Source: Pseudomonas proteolytica (lineage in GTDB: Bacteria; Pseudomonadota; Gammaproteobacteria; Pseudomonadales; Pseudomonadaceae). From it: a stretch of 64,000 bases of DNA. Location of the stretch: NCBI RefSeq assembly GCF_007858275.1, contig NZ_VFEV01000039.1, forward strand, positions 1-64,000, in the 5' to 3' direction. Made by a program: the position numbers and the translations under genes. The notes under the pieces were generated by a model, which searched no databases, had not been told where the DNA came from, and saw nothing but the letters and a program-made list of their open reading frames with translations. Positions within the stretch are counted from its first letter, which is position 1; each line of letters opens with the position of its first letter. Shown one piece after another: positions 36,725 to 45,194 of this stretch.

Positions 36725-38743
36725 TTAAGCCTGTTCCAACGAGGTTTCAACACGGTTGGCCGGAATCTTCTTCTCGGCTACCAGGCGAGCGTGCTGCTCG
36801 GCTTCGATGCGCTCGATCACGTCGACCGGCACCATGTAGCCTTGATCATCACGAGCCGCGTGGATCACGAAATAGATCACGGTGCCAGCCAGGCTTGCGA
36901 TAGCCAGCCACCAGATGTGCCAGATCATCGCGAAACCGAAGACCGTCAACAGCGCGCCCATCACCACGCCAGTGGCGGTGTTGTTCGGCATGTGGATCGG
37001 CGAGTAGCGCACAGGACGCTGGTACGCCGTACCGTTTTCCTTGGCTTCGGTGAACGGGTCGATGGTCTCGGCCTTAGGCAGCACGGCGAAGTTGTAGAAC
37101 GGTGGTGGCGACGAGGTCGACCATTCCAGGGTGTGTGCATTCCATGGATCGCCGGAGTCGCAGGCGTTTTGCTTGCGGTCACGGATACTCACGTACAGCT
37201 GGATCAACTGGCAGGCGATACCGACAGCGATCATCACCGCACCGAACATGGCAACGTACAGGTACGGCACCCACTCAGGGTTGGTAGTGGCGTTCAGACG
37301 ACGGGTCATGCCCATGAAGCCCAGTGCATAGAGCGGCATGAACGCGACGAAGAAGCCGGTGATCCAGAACCAGAATGCAGCCTTGCCCCAGCCTTCGTGC
37401 AGCTTGAAGCCGAACGCTTTCGGGAAGTAGAAGCTGAAACCAGCGATGTAGCCGAATACCGCGCCGCCGATGATCACGTTGTGGAAGTGAGCGATCACGA
37501 ACAGGCTGTTGTGCAGTACGAAGTCAGCACCCGGGATGGCCAGCAGTACGCCAGTCATGCCGCCGATGGCGAAGGTCACCATGAAGCCCAGGGTCCACAG
37601 AACCTGGCTGGTGAAGCGCAGGCGGCCGTGGTAGATGGTGAACAGCCAGTTGAATAGCTTCACCCCCGTCGGGATCGAAATCAGCATCGTCGCCAGGCCG
37701 AAGAAGGCGTTGACGCTGGCCCCCGAACCCATGGTGAAGAAGTGGTGCAGCCAAACCATGAAGCCCAGCACCGAGATCGCGCCGGAGGCGTAGACCATCG
37801 AGTGGTGACCGAACAGGCGCTTGCCGGTAAAGGTCGAGATCACTTCGGAGAAGATACCGAACGCTGGCAGGATCAGGATGTACACCTCAGGGTGACCCCA
37901 TGCCCAGAACAGGTTCACGTACATCATTGGATTGCCACCAAGTTCATTGGTGAAAATGTGGAAATCCATGTAACGGTCAAGCGTCAGCAGTGCCAGGGTA
38001 GCGGTCAGGATCGGGAACGAAGCCACGATCAGGACGTTGGCCCAGGTGCAGGTCCAGGTGAAGATGGGCATGTCCATCAGTTTCATGCCTGGGGTACGCA
38101 TTTTCAGCACGGTGGCCAGGAAGTTGACCCCCGTTAGCGTCGTACCCAACCCGGATAACTGTAGCGCCCAGATGTAGTAATCCATCCCCACGCCCGGACT
38201 GTATTGCAGCCCCGACAACGGCGGATAGGCAACCCAACCGGTCTTGGCGAATTCGCCGACGCCCAGGGACAGGTTGATCAGCACGACGCCGGAAACCAGC
38301 AGCCAGAAGCTCAGGGAGTTGAGGAACGGGAACGCAACGTCACGCGCACCGATCTGCAGCGGCACTGCCAGGTTCATCAGGCCGGTGAAGAAAGGCATCG
38401 CCATGAAGATGATCATGATCACACCGTGGGCGGTGAAGATCTGGTCATAGTGTTCAGGCGGCAGGTAGCCAGGCGAACCTTCGGTGGCCATGGCCAACTG
38501 GGTCCGCATCATGATGGCGTCGGCAAAACCGCGCAGCAGCATGACCATGGCGACGATGATGTACATCACGCCGATTTTCTTGTGGTCGACCGACGTCAGC
38601 CACTCGGTCCACAGGTAGGTCCACTTCTTGAAGTAGGTGATTGCCGCAAACAGCGCCAGACCACCCAGCGCGATCATGGCGATGGTCACCATCACGATCG
38701 GCTCGTGGAATGGGACCGCTTCCCAACTTAATTTACCAAACAT
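36725..38743 (-). CDS. cyoB: Cytochrome bo3 ubiquinol oxidase subunit I
   Basis: The 672-aa catalytic subunit reduces O2 to water with ubiquinol and pumps protons. The CuB and cross-linked Tyr region is 'WAWGHPEVYILILPAFG', and the two further CuB histidines are in 'VWLHHFFTMG'. Haem ligands appear in 'TAHGVIMIIFMAMPF' and 'VIAHFHNVIIGG'. Length and order of about 15 membrane segments are normal. It lies three bases after cyoA. Confidence 0.97.
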   Translation of the reverse strand: MFGKLSWEAVPFHEPIVMVTIAMIALGGLALFAAITYFKKWTYLWTEWLTSVDHKKIGVMYIIVAMVMLLRGFADAIMMRTQLAMATEGSPGYLPPEHYDQIFTAHGVIMIIFMAMPFFTGLMNLAVPLQIGARDVAFPFLNSLSFWLLVSGVVLINLSLGVGEFAKTGWVAYPPLSGLQYSPGVGMDYYIWALQLSGLGTTLTGVNFLATVLKMRTPGMKLMDMPIFTWTCTWANVLIVASFPILTATLALLTLDRYMDFHIFTNELGGNPMMYVNLFWAWGHPEVYILILPAFGIFSEVISTFTGKRLFGHHSMVYASGAISVLGFMVWLHHFFTMGSGASVNAFFGLATMLISIPTGVKLFNWLFTIYHGRLRFTSQVLWTLGFMVTFAIGGMTGVLLAIPGADFVLHNSLFVIAHFHNVIIGGAVFGYIAGFSFYFPKAFGFKLHEGWGKAAFWFWITGFFVAFMPLYALGFMGMTRRLNATTNPEWVPYLYVAMFGAVMIAVGIACQLIQLYVSIRDRKQNACDSGDPWNAHTLEWSTSSPPPFYNFAVLPKAETIDPFTEAKENGTAYQRPVRYSPIHMPNNTATGVVMGALLTVFGFAMIWHIWWLAIASLAGTVIYFVIHAARDDQGYMVPVDVIERIEAEQHARLVAEKKIPANRVETSLEQA

Positions 38744-38746
38744 CGT

Positions 38747-39685
38747 TTACTCCTCTGCCCCGGCAGCTGAATGCGAATTTGCGTCCGTCCCTTCCACAGC
38801 AGCCACTTCTTTCTTCTCGTGCTTGACCGGCTTGCCTGGCTTCATCCCTTCATACTTATCGATGATTTTCTGAAACAGGTCCGGCGTGTACGAGGAGTAC
38901 AGCTCTACAGGGTTGTTCTGGCTTGGCTTGGCAAGGGCTTCGTATTCAGCTTTTTCAAGCTGTTTTGGTGAGCTCTTGGCTTCTTGTACCCAGGCGTTGA
39001 AGTCTTCCTGAGTGGTGGCGATTGCTTTGAATTTCATGCCGGTAAAGCCCGCGCCACTGTAGTTGGCGGAGATACCGTCGAGCTCGGCGTTCTGGTTGGC
39101 AATCAGGTGCAGCTTGGTCTGCATGCCCGCCATCGCGTAGATCTGGCCACCCAGGCCCGGGATGAAGAACGAGTTCATCACCGCATCCGAGGTCACTTTG
39201 AAGTTGATCGGGGTGTTGGCCGGGAACACGATCTTGTTGACGGTGGCGATCCCTTGCTCGGGATAGATGAACAGCCACTTCCAGTCCAGCGCGACCACTT
39301 CGATAGTGATTGGCGGCACGTCGGATTCCAGCGGACGGTAAGGGTCCAGCTCGTGGGTCGACTTATAGGTGATGTAACCCAGGGCGATGATGATGAGTAC
39401 AGGTACCAGCCACACCGCGATCTCGATCTTGGTGGAGTGCGACCACTTCGGCGCGTAGGTGGCCTTGGTGTTGGACGCGCGGTATTTCCAGGCGAACGCG
39501 AAGGTCATCACGATCACCGGCACCACGACCAACAACATCAGCAGCGTAGCGGTGATGATCAGGTTACGTTGCTCCACGCCGACCTGACCCACAGGGTCGA
39601 GCAGCGTCCAGTTGCAGCCTCCCAGCAATAACATGCCGAAAAGCGGCACTATGCCTAGTAATCGGGTGTACCTGTTTTTACTCAT
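38747..39685 (-). CDS. cyoA: Cytochrome bo3 ubiquinol oxidase subunit II (lipoprotein)
   Basis: A 312-aa subunit II. I take ATG 39685 (MSKNRYTRLLGIVPLFG) because gagg lies eight bases upstream and because it places the lipobox LLLGGC at about residue 23. The frame is open for 18 more codons upstream. After two membrane segments the periplasmic cupredoxin domain follows; it lacks a CuA site, as expected for quinol oxidases. First gene of cyoABCDE. The C-terminus is rich in Ala/Glu. Confidence 0.95.
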   Translation of the reverse strand: MSKNRYTRLLGIVPLFGMLLLGGCNWTLLDPVGQVGVEQRNLIITATLLMLLVVVPVIVMTFAFAWKYRASNTKATYAPKWSHSTKIEIAVWLVPVLIIIALGYITYKSTHELDPYRPLESDVPPITIEVVALDWKWLFIYPEQGIATVNKIVFPANTPINFKVTSDAVMNSFFIPGLGGQIYAMAGMQTKLHLIANQNAELDGISANYSGAGFTGMKFKAIATTQEDFNAWVQEAKSSPKQLEKAEYEALAKPSQNNPVELYSSYTPDLFQKIIDKYEGMKPGKPVKHEKKEVAAVEGTDANSHSAAGAEE

Positions 39686-40430
39686 CTCACGACCTCTAAA
39701 GCAGCTTGCGCAATGCAGTTGGGTTTTGATCGCCAACACTTCACCCTGCCAAGGGTTGGCATTTCTCTTCGATTGAATAAGGGCCTGCCCGGCGCTTCAT
39801 GCGCTGATCGACACGTCCAGGTCTGGCGGTGAATTCTTATTCGATTTCGTTGGTCAAAGGCCTTGTTACAGACCAATTCCATTTGGTGCGGATAGTTGAA
39901 AGGCTGCCGGCACCTGGGGTCGCATGAAGCAATGTTTTCGCCTCTCGACCGCCCTATTTGCTCAGGGTTGAGCAGCACCGGACACTCAGTGCGGGCGATT
40001 GTAGTTAGCTAGCGATGTATAAACCATGACTTATAAAGAAATAATTTTTATCGATTCCAGCAATAATCCTGCGCCATTGTTGCAAAGGTTCGGGATCGTA
40101 TCGCGTTTGATTCTCAACAAAAACCACAAAAAATGCCGTGTTATTGCCCATTGTGTCGCACCCAAGGGGTCCTTCCCGGGTCGCCAAACCCCAGGCAAGC
40201 CCTCTAAAAACAAGGCATTCGTAGATCACCGCAAGTTCTGCAACGCACGCCGTTCGCGGCTCGGCTCCAAGCAGAAAGTGACAGGTAAAAGCAACTGCCC
40301 GAGGGTGGATTAACCGGCAAACCCAGGGGTAGGAAACCTCCTGCGGCACCTTCACTGTGACAACGTGTCGCACTTCGCGCACCGCCAATCTTGTCCAGAG
40401 TCACGGTCCGTTCACAAAATGCCCACACAC
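39686..40430. other. Long intergenic region upstream of cyoA
   Basis: About 745 bases without a convincing gene. The minus-strand cyo promoter must lie here, but I could not pick one with confidence, and I saw no clear ANR-type TTGAT-N4-ATCAA palindrome. Short open frames on both strands (for example 40026..40313 plus, 40005..40388 minus) have no ribosome binding site and no family resemblance. Base composition in 40020-40150 is distinctly A/T-rich. Confidence 0.5.
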
Positions 40431-40470
40431 AAAAACGCCCCGGCCTGCATCAGCAGGACCGGGGCGTTTT
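40431..40470. terminator. Terminator of dsbB (bidirectional)
   Basis: The outer stem acgccccgg / ccggggcgt is continued by an inner cctgc / gcagg stem, flanked by A5 on the left and T4 on the right. On the minus strand it lies about ten bases after the dsbB stop. Confidence 0.88.
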
Positions 40471-40480
40471 GTAGGACGGT

Positions 40481-40987
40481 TTAAGCGCTGTGCTTGCGAT
40501 TGCGGTAAATGCCCAGCGGCACCAGGACCACCGTCAACACGAACGCCACCAGCGCCCACTGGGCCAGGGACAAGCCCAGTACCGGCGGATACGGCGTGCT
40601 GCAGAAACCATCGACCTGGAAACCCAGGGGGAAGATCTTCGCCAGGGGCAGGTCATCGACAATCGGCTGCAGTACATCGACACCGCAACTGATGGCCGGA
40701 TAGAACTGGGTATACACATGGTGCCCGGCGGCAGCGACACCGCCCAGGGCGCTGAGCACCACCAGTACTTCAAAGATCGTGACACTGCGCTGGGTACGCA
40801 TTGCCGCGCCAATAAAGGAAAAGAGCGCAATCAGCAGCAAGGCATAGCGCTGCAGGATGCACAGTGGGCATGGCGCTTCACCCAGCACTATCTGCATATA
40901 AAGCGCGCCACCGATCAGCGCCAGGCAGATGATCCCCAGCAACACCAAAAAGCGCCGCTCACGCCCCAACCGCATTTCGTCAATCAT
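40481..40987 (-). CDS. dsbB: Disulfide bond formation protein B
   Basis: DsbB reoxidises DsbA and passes the electrons to quinone. The 168-aa protein has four membrane segments, the first periplasmic cysteine pair in 'APCPLCILQRYAL' and the second pair in 'AISCGVD' and 'GFCSTPYPP'. ATG 40987 (MIDEMRLGRERRF) gives the normal length; the frame is open further upstream, and an ATG four codons later is also possible. It stands alone next to the cyo operon, whose oxidase is a main electron sink for DsbB in many bacteria. Confidence 0.93.
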   Translation of the reverse strand: MIDEMRLGRERRFLVLLGIICLALIGGALYMQIVLGEAPCPLCILQRYALLLIALFSFIGAAMRTQRSVTIFEVLVVLSALGGVAAAGHHVYTQFYPAISCGVDVLQPIVDDLPLAKIFPLGFQVDGFCSTPYPPVLGLSLAQWALVAFVLTVVLVPLGIYRNRKHSA

Positions 40988-41120
40988 CCCCGTTTCCCTT
41001 TGCCTAATGATGGGTGTGCCAATGGCCGCAAGTTTACACACAGGAAGTGAAAATTTAGCAGTAGGCGTCGGCATCTTAGGTGCAGGCGGGTTAACGACAC
41101 ATTAATGTGGTGGTCTTTCG

Positions 41121-41203
41121 GGCCTCTTCGCGAGCAAGCCCGCTCCCACATTTGAATGTATTCACAGATCAAATGTGGGAGCGGGCTTGCTCGCGAAGAG
41201 GCC
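41121..41203. repeat. REPIN with perfect 35-bp arms
   Basis: The left arm (41121..41155) and the right arm (41169..41203) are perfectly complementary over 35 bases, with a 13-base loop. The core is the common 'gcgagcaagcccgctcccac' REP. It lies between hmp and dsbB. Perfect arms of this length could form a long cruciform or RNA hairpin. Confidence 0.93.
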
Positions 41204-41227
41204 AATGCGGTGTTGAAGAGCGGCCGC

Positions 41228-42409
41228 TTATTCCAGCGCCGCCGCCGGCCCGAAGAACTCATACCGGCTCTGCTTTTCAGGCACACCCAAAGCCTTGAGG
41301 TGACGTTTGATCGCACTCATAAACCCTTTGGGCCCAAGGAAGTAGGCATCCACATCACGCTCCTCAGGCAACCACGCCGCCAGTTGCTCCTGGGTCAACA
41401 TCCCCAGTTTGTCCGCCGCCGGGCTGATGCCGTCGTCTTCGGCGTAGCAGTAGAAGCGCTGCAGTTGCGGGTGACGCGCGGCCAGGGCATCGACCCAGTC
41501 GCGAAACGCATGCACGCCACCATTGCGCGCGCAGTGGATAAAGTGCACCGGGCGCTCGGTCGCCAACGCCGCTTCCAGCATCGGCAGGGTTGGCGTAATG
41601 CCCACACCGCCGCTGATCAGCACCAGGGGTTTGTCGCTGTCCCCCAGCGTGAACTCCCCCGATGGCGGGAACAGGTCGATGCTCGCCCCCACGTGCATCT
41701 GGTCATGCAGGTAATTGGACACGCGCCCGCCCGCTTCGCGTTTGACGCTGATGCGGTACAGGCCCGCATCGGTACGCGCCGACAACGAATAGTTGCGGCG
41801 CACTTCTTCGCCGTCGAGGATCAGCTTCAGGCCGATGTACTGGCCGGGCTCGGCGGCGAGGATCGGGCCGTTGTCCACCGGGGCAAAGTACAGGGAGATG
41901 ATTTCACTGCTCTCCTCCACGCGCTTGACCAGCAAAAACGACCGCGCCCCGCGCCAGCCGCCAACGGCCTGGGCTTTTTCATCGTAGATGGCACTCTCTG
42001 CGCCGATCAGGATATCGGCCAGTTGCCCGTAGGCTGCGCCCCATGCACTCATCACTTCAGGGGTGGCGATTTCATCACCCAGCACCTCGGAAATCGCCCG
42101 CAGCAGGCAGTTGCCGACAATCGGGTAATGCTCCGGCAGAATTTGCAGGGCCACGTGCTTGTTGATGATCTTGGCCACCAGGTCGCCCAACTGATCCAAC
42201 TGGTCGATGTGCCGGGCGTACATCAGCACACCATTGGCCAAGGCGCGAGGCTGGTCGCCGCTGGCCTGGTGGGCCTGGTTGAACAGCGGGCGCACTTCGG
42301 GGTACTCGGACAGCATCATGCGGTAGAAGTGGGTGATCAGGGCTTCGCCACCACTTTCGAGCAGTGGCACAGTAGATTTGACGATGGCACGGTCTTGAAC
42401 GCTAAGCAT
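41228..42409 (-). CDS. hmp: Flavohaemoglobin, nitric oxide dioxygenase
   Basis: Hmp (Fhp in pseudomonads) converts NO and O2 to nitrate. The 393-aa protein has an N-terminal globin (about 1-140) with the proximal His in 'IINKHVALQI', an FAD domain ('RRNYSLSA', 'GQYIGLKL') and an NAD domain ('LISGGVGITPTLPML'). It is divergent from norR. A sigma-54 type promoter and three NorR-type sites lie in the 155 bases between them, so NO-dependent activation is expected. Confidence 0.97.
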   Translation of the reverse strand: MLSVQDRAIVKSTVPLLESGGEALITHFYRMMLSEYPEVRPLFNQAHQASGDQPRALANGVLMYARHIDQLDQLGDLVAKIINKHVALQILPEHYPIVGNCLLRAISEVLGDEIATPEVMSAWGAAYGQLADILIGAESAIYDEKAQAVGGWRGARSFLLVKRVEESSEIISLYFAPVDNGPILAAEPGQYIGLKLILDGEEVRRNYSLSARTDAGLYRISVKREAGGRVSNYLHDQMHVGASIDLFPPSGEFTLGDSDKPLVLISGGVGITPTLPMLEAALATERPVHFIHCARNGGVHAFRDWVDALAARHPQLQRFYCYAEDDGISPAADKLGMLTQEQLAAWLPEERDVDAYFLGPKGFMSAIKRHLKALGVPEKQSRYEFFGPAAALE

Positions 42410-42456
42410 GGGGAGACTCCTGAGCCTTTGGGCTTCTGAATGATTACCTTGGGATA

Positions 42457-42473
42457 CTCAGTATTCGTGCCAA
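42457..42473 (-). promoter_or_regulatory. hmp: Sigma-54 promoter of hmp
   Basis: On the minus strand TTGGCACG (the -24 element, perfect) is followed by AATACTGA, so the -24 GG and the -12 dinucleotide are ten bases apart. The -12 reads GA instead of GC. The predicted start point is about 36 bases before the hmp ATG, and NorR sites lie 70-125 bases further upstream, the usual enhancer distance. Confidence 0.7.
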
Positions 42474-42513
42474 CAAATAATCCGTTAATTATCAACGACT
42501 TAAATTAATAGTA

Positions 42514-42569
42514 GTCAATATGACTTCCCACAACTTATAGTCATTAGGACTACAAGGAGTCATTATGAC
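42514..42569. promoter_or_regulatory. Three NorR-type GT-N7-AC sites
   Basis: Three palindromic sites fit the NorR consensus GT-N7-AC: GTCAATATGAC (42514..42524), GTCATTAGGAC (42540..42550) and GTCATTATGAC (42559..42569). The third covers the norR start codon (42565), which would let NorR repress its own translation or transcription. The first two lie in position to activate hmp. Confidence 0.75.
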
Positions 42570-44106
42570 TGCACACTCCCTGCTCACCACCCTGCTGCCA
42601 CTGGTTGCCGACCTTTCCCGCGAACTGCCAGAAGGCGAGCGTTACCGACGCCTGCTGCAAGCCATGCGCACCCTGCTGCCCTGCGATGCCGCCGCACTGC
42701 TGCGCCTGGACGGCGAATGGCTGGTGCCGTTGGCGGTGGACGGCTTGAGCCCTGACACCCTGGGGCGACGCTTCAAGATCAGCGAACATCCGCGCTTTGC
42801 CGTGCTGCTGAGCAGCCCCGGCCCAACCCGCTTTGATAGCGACAGCGACCTGCCCGACCCCTACGACGGCCTGGTCGATGGCCTGCACGGGCACCTGGAA
42901 GTCCACGACTGCATGGGCTGCCCGCTGTTTGTCGACGACCACCCCTGGGGCCTGCTGACCCTGGATGCCCTCGACACCGAACGCTTCGAGCGCGTTGAAC
43001 TGGACGCCTTGCAGGCGTTTGCCAGCCTCGCCGCCGCCACGGTCAATGTCGCCGAACGCATGGAACACCTGGCCCTGCGCGCCGAGGACGAACACCAGCG
43101 TGCAGAAATATATCGCCAGGCCAGCGGCCAGCAGCACAAGGAAATGATCGGCCAGAGCAAGACCCACAAACGCCTGGTGGAAGAAATCAAGCTGGTGGGC
43201 GGCAGTGACTTGACCGTGTTGATCACCGGCGAGACCGGGGTCGGCAAGGAGCTGGTGGCCCAGGCCATTCACGCGGCCTCGCCCCGCTCGGAGAAACCGC
43301 TGATCAGCCTCAACTGCGCAGCGCTGCCAGAGACCCTGGTGGAAAGTGAGCTGTTTGGCCACGTTCGCGGCGCGTTCACCGGGGCGCTGAACGAACGGCG
43401 GGGCAAGTTCGAGCTGGCCAATGGCGGCACCTTGTTCCTCGATGAAGTGGGTGAGTTGTCGCTGGCTGTCCAGGCCAAGCTGTTGCGGGTGTTGCAAAGC
43501 GGGCAGTTGCAGCGACTGGGTTCGGATAAGGAACATCAAGTGGACGTGCGCCTGATCGCCGCCACCAACCGTGACTTGGCCGAAGAAGTGCGCAACGGCC
43601 GTTACCGCGCCGACTTCTATCACCGCTTGAGCGTGTACCCGCTGCAAGTTCCGGCCTTGCGTGAACGCGGGCGCGACGTGTTGCTGCTGGCCGGTTTCTT
43701 CCTGGAACAGAACCGCTCGCGCATGGGCCTGGGCAGCCTGCGCCTGACCAGCGATGCCCAGGCGGCGTTGCTGGCTTATGGCTGGCCCGGGAATGTGCGA
43801 GAGCTGGAACACTTGATTGGCCGCAGCGCGCTGAAAGCCTTGGGCAACCACCGGGAGCGGCCGAAGATCCTCAGCCTCAGCGCCAAGGACCTGGACTTGC
43901 CGAGTGAAGCGGCGCCGCTGATTGAGGAACAGGCCGAGCTAGCCGTGGTGACCGGTGACTTGCGCCAGGCCACCGAGCATTACCAAAGGCAAGTCATCAG
44001 CGCCTGCCTGGAACGCCATCAGCACAACTGGGCCAGCGCCGCCCGCGAACTGGGGCTGGACCGCGCCAACCTGGGGCGCATGGCCAAACGCCTGGGCCTG
44101 AAGTAA
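42565..44106 (+). CDS. norR: NO-responsive sigma-54 activator NorR (FhpR)
   Basis: A 513-aa bacterial enhancer-binding protein. An N-terminal GAF domain (about 1-170) holds the NO-sensing iron, the AAA+ domain (about 187-420) has Walker A 'TGETGVGKE', the sigma-54 contact loop GAFTGA and Walker B 'GGTLFLDEVGEL', and the C-terminus is a Fis-type helix-turn-helix ('NWASAARELGLDRANLGRMA'). It should activate the divergent hmp gene when NO binds. In Pseudomonas this homologue is also called FhpR. The ATG has aaggag at seven bases. Confidence 0.95.
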   Translation: MTAHSLLTTLLPLVADLSRELPEGERYRRLLQAMRTLLPCDAAALLRLDGEWLVPLAVDGLSPDTLGRRFKISEHPRFAVLLSSPGPTRFDSDSDLPDPYDGLVDGLHGHLEVHDCMGCPLFVDDHPWGLLTLDALDTERFERVELDALQAFASLAAATVNVAERMEHLALRAEDEHQRAEIYRQASGQQHKEMIGQSKTHKRLVEEIKLVGGSDLTVLITGETGVGKELVAQAIHAASPRSEKPLISLNCAALPETLVESELFGHVRGAFTGALNERRGKFELANGGTLFLDEVGELSLAVQAKLLRVLQSGQLQRLGSDKEHQVDVRLIAATNRDLAEEVRNGRYRADFYHRLSVYPLQVPALRERGRDVLLLAGFFLEQNRSRMGLGSLRLTSDAQAALLAYGWPGNVRELEHLIGRSALKALGNHRERPKILSLSAKDLDLPSEAAPLIEEQAELAVVTGDLRQATEHYQRQVISACLERHQHNWASAARELGLDRANLGRMAKRLGLK

Positions 44107-44118
44107 CCCCGATCAAAC

Positions 44119-44146
44119 TGTGGGAGCTGGCTTGCCTGCTCCCACA
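44119..44146. repeat. REP palindrome, 28 bp
   Basis: Identical to the element at 31146 (tgtgggagc arms with ten-base loop). It lies in the 40 bases between the convergent norR and DMT transporter genes and directly touches the transporter stop codon, so it may serve as their shared terminator. Confidence 0.85.
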
Positions 44147-45058
44147 TCAGATTTGCTTCGATTCCCAAAGCGGACTCACAGGCGTAATCGCTCGGGGCTT
44201 ACGAAACACCAACACATTCCCCAGCATCACCAGCACCAACCCGCACAGCGCCGGGGCGGTCCACTGGTAGCCTTCGAGCAGCGCCGAGACGTTCAGCGCC
44301 ACCACCGGGAACAACACCGTGCAATAGGCCGCACGCTCCGGGCCCATGCGGCCGACCAGGGTCAGGTAGGCGGTAAAGCCGATCACCGAGCCGGGGATCA
44401 CTAGGTACAGCAACGAGCCGATGTAACGGGTGTTCCATTCCATTTCAAAAGGAATGCCCTGGATCACGCAGTACAACGCCAGCATCGATGCGCCGTAAGC
44501 CATGCCCCAGGCGTTGGTGGTCAACGGCTTGAGCCCGGCTTTCTGTTGCAGGCTCGACAGCATGTTGCCCGCCGAGAAACACATCGTCCCCAGCAACGCC
44601 AGGCCCAAGCCCAGCAGCGTCTCGGGGCTGGCGGTATGCCCGACCAGTTCCGGCCAGAACAGCAAGCCCAGGCCCATCAAGCCCAGGCCGCCGCCCAACA
44701 GAACATTGCGCGCGACTTTCTGGCCGAAGAACACTCGGGCATTCAACGCATTCCATAGCGTCGCGGTGGAGAACACCACGGCCACCAGGCCACTGGGGAT
44801 CCATTGGCTGGCGGTAAGGAAGCACATGAAGTTCACGCAAAACAGGCACAAGCCCTGGGCCAGGCAGATCAGGTGCCCACGGCGGTTCATCACCTGCAAT
44901 TTGCGACTGAGCAGCAGCAACACAAACAGCACCAGTGCCGCGAGGCCGAAGCGATAGACGATGGATGCCGCGATCTCCACCACGCCCAGTTGCCATTTGA
45001 GGGCGATCCAGGTCGTGCCCCAGATCAGCACGGTCAGTAAGTACAGGGATAGGTTCAT
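44147..45058 (-). CDS. EamA-type DMT transporter
   Basis: A 303-aa ten-helix transporter with two EamA repeats ('MNLSLYLLTVLIWGTTWIAL' at the start, 'VIPGSVIGFTAYLTLVGRMG' in the second half). ATG 45058 is chosen because the membrane segments start right there; the frame is open further upstream into the AraC gene region. An AraC regulator is divergent with a 136-base gap and is the probable regulator. The substrate is unknown. Confidence 0.88.
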   Translation of the reverse strand: MNLSLYLLTVLIWGTTWIALKWQLGVVEIAASIVYRFGLAALVLFVLLLLSRKLQVMNRRGHLICLAQGLCLFCVNFMCFLTASQWIPSGLVAVVFSTATLWNALNARVFFGQKVARNVLLGGGLGLMGLGLLFWPELVGHTASPETLLGLGLALLGTMCFSAGNMLSSLQQKAGLKPLTTNAWGMAYGASMLALYCVIQGIPFEMEWNTRYIGSLLYLVIPGSVIGFTAYLTLVGRMGPERAAYCTVLFPVVALNVSALLEGYQWTAPALCGLVLVMLGNVLVFRKPRAITPVSPLWESKQI

Positions 45059-45194
45059 GGCGCACTCCGGTGGTTGAGCCACAGTTTCACCCCGACTGGC
45101 TGCCAGGCACTTGCAGATTCTTGCGCTTTTGTCGGGCCGAGGGATCACAGCGCCAGCCGCCGGGAGTAGGATGCAAGGCGTCGGAGAGAACCCC

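Noticed and set aside
40005..40388. Minus-strand frame of 127 codons upstream of cyoA
   Set aside because: No ribosome binding site or family resemblance, and it occupies the region where the cyo promoter must be.
39686..40430. Riboswitch or ANR-type palindrome before cyoA
   Set aside because: I looked for a conserved aptamer-like fold and for TTGAT-N4-ATCAA and found no convincing match.
42550..43851. 433-codon minus-strand frame opposite norR
   Set aside because: Antisense shadow; norR on the plus strand has all enhancer-binding-protein motifs.
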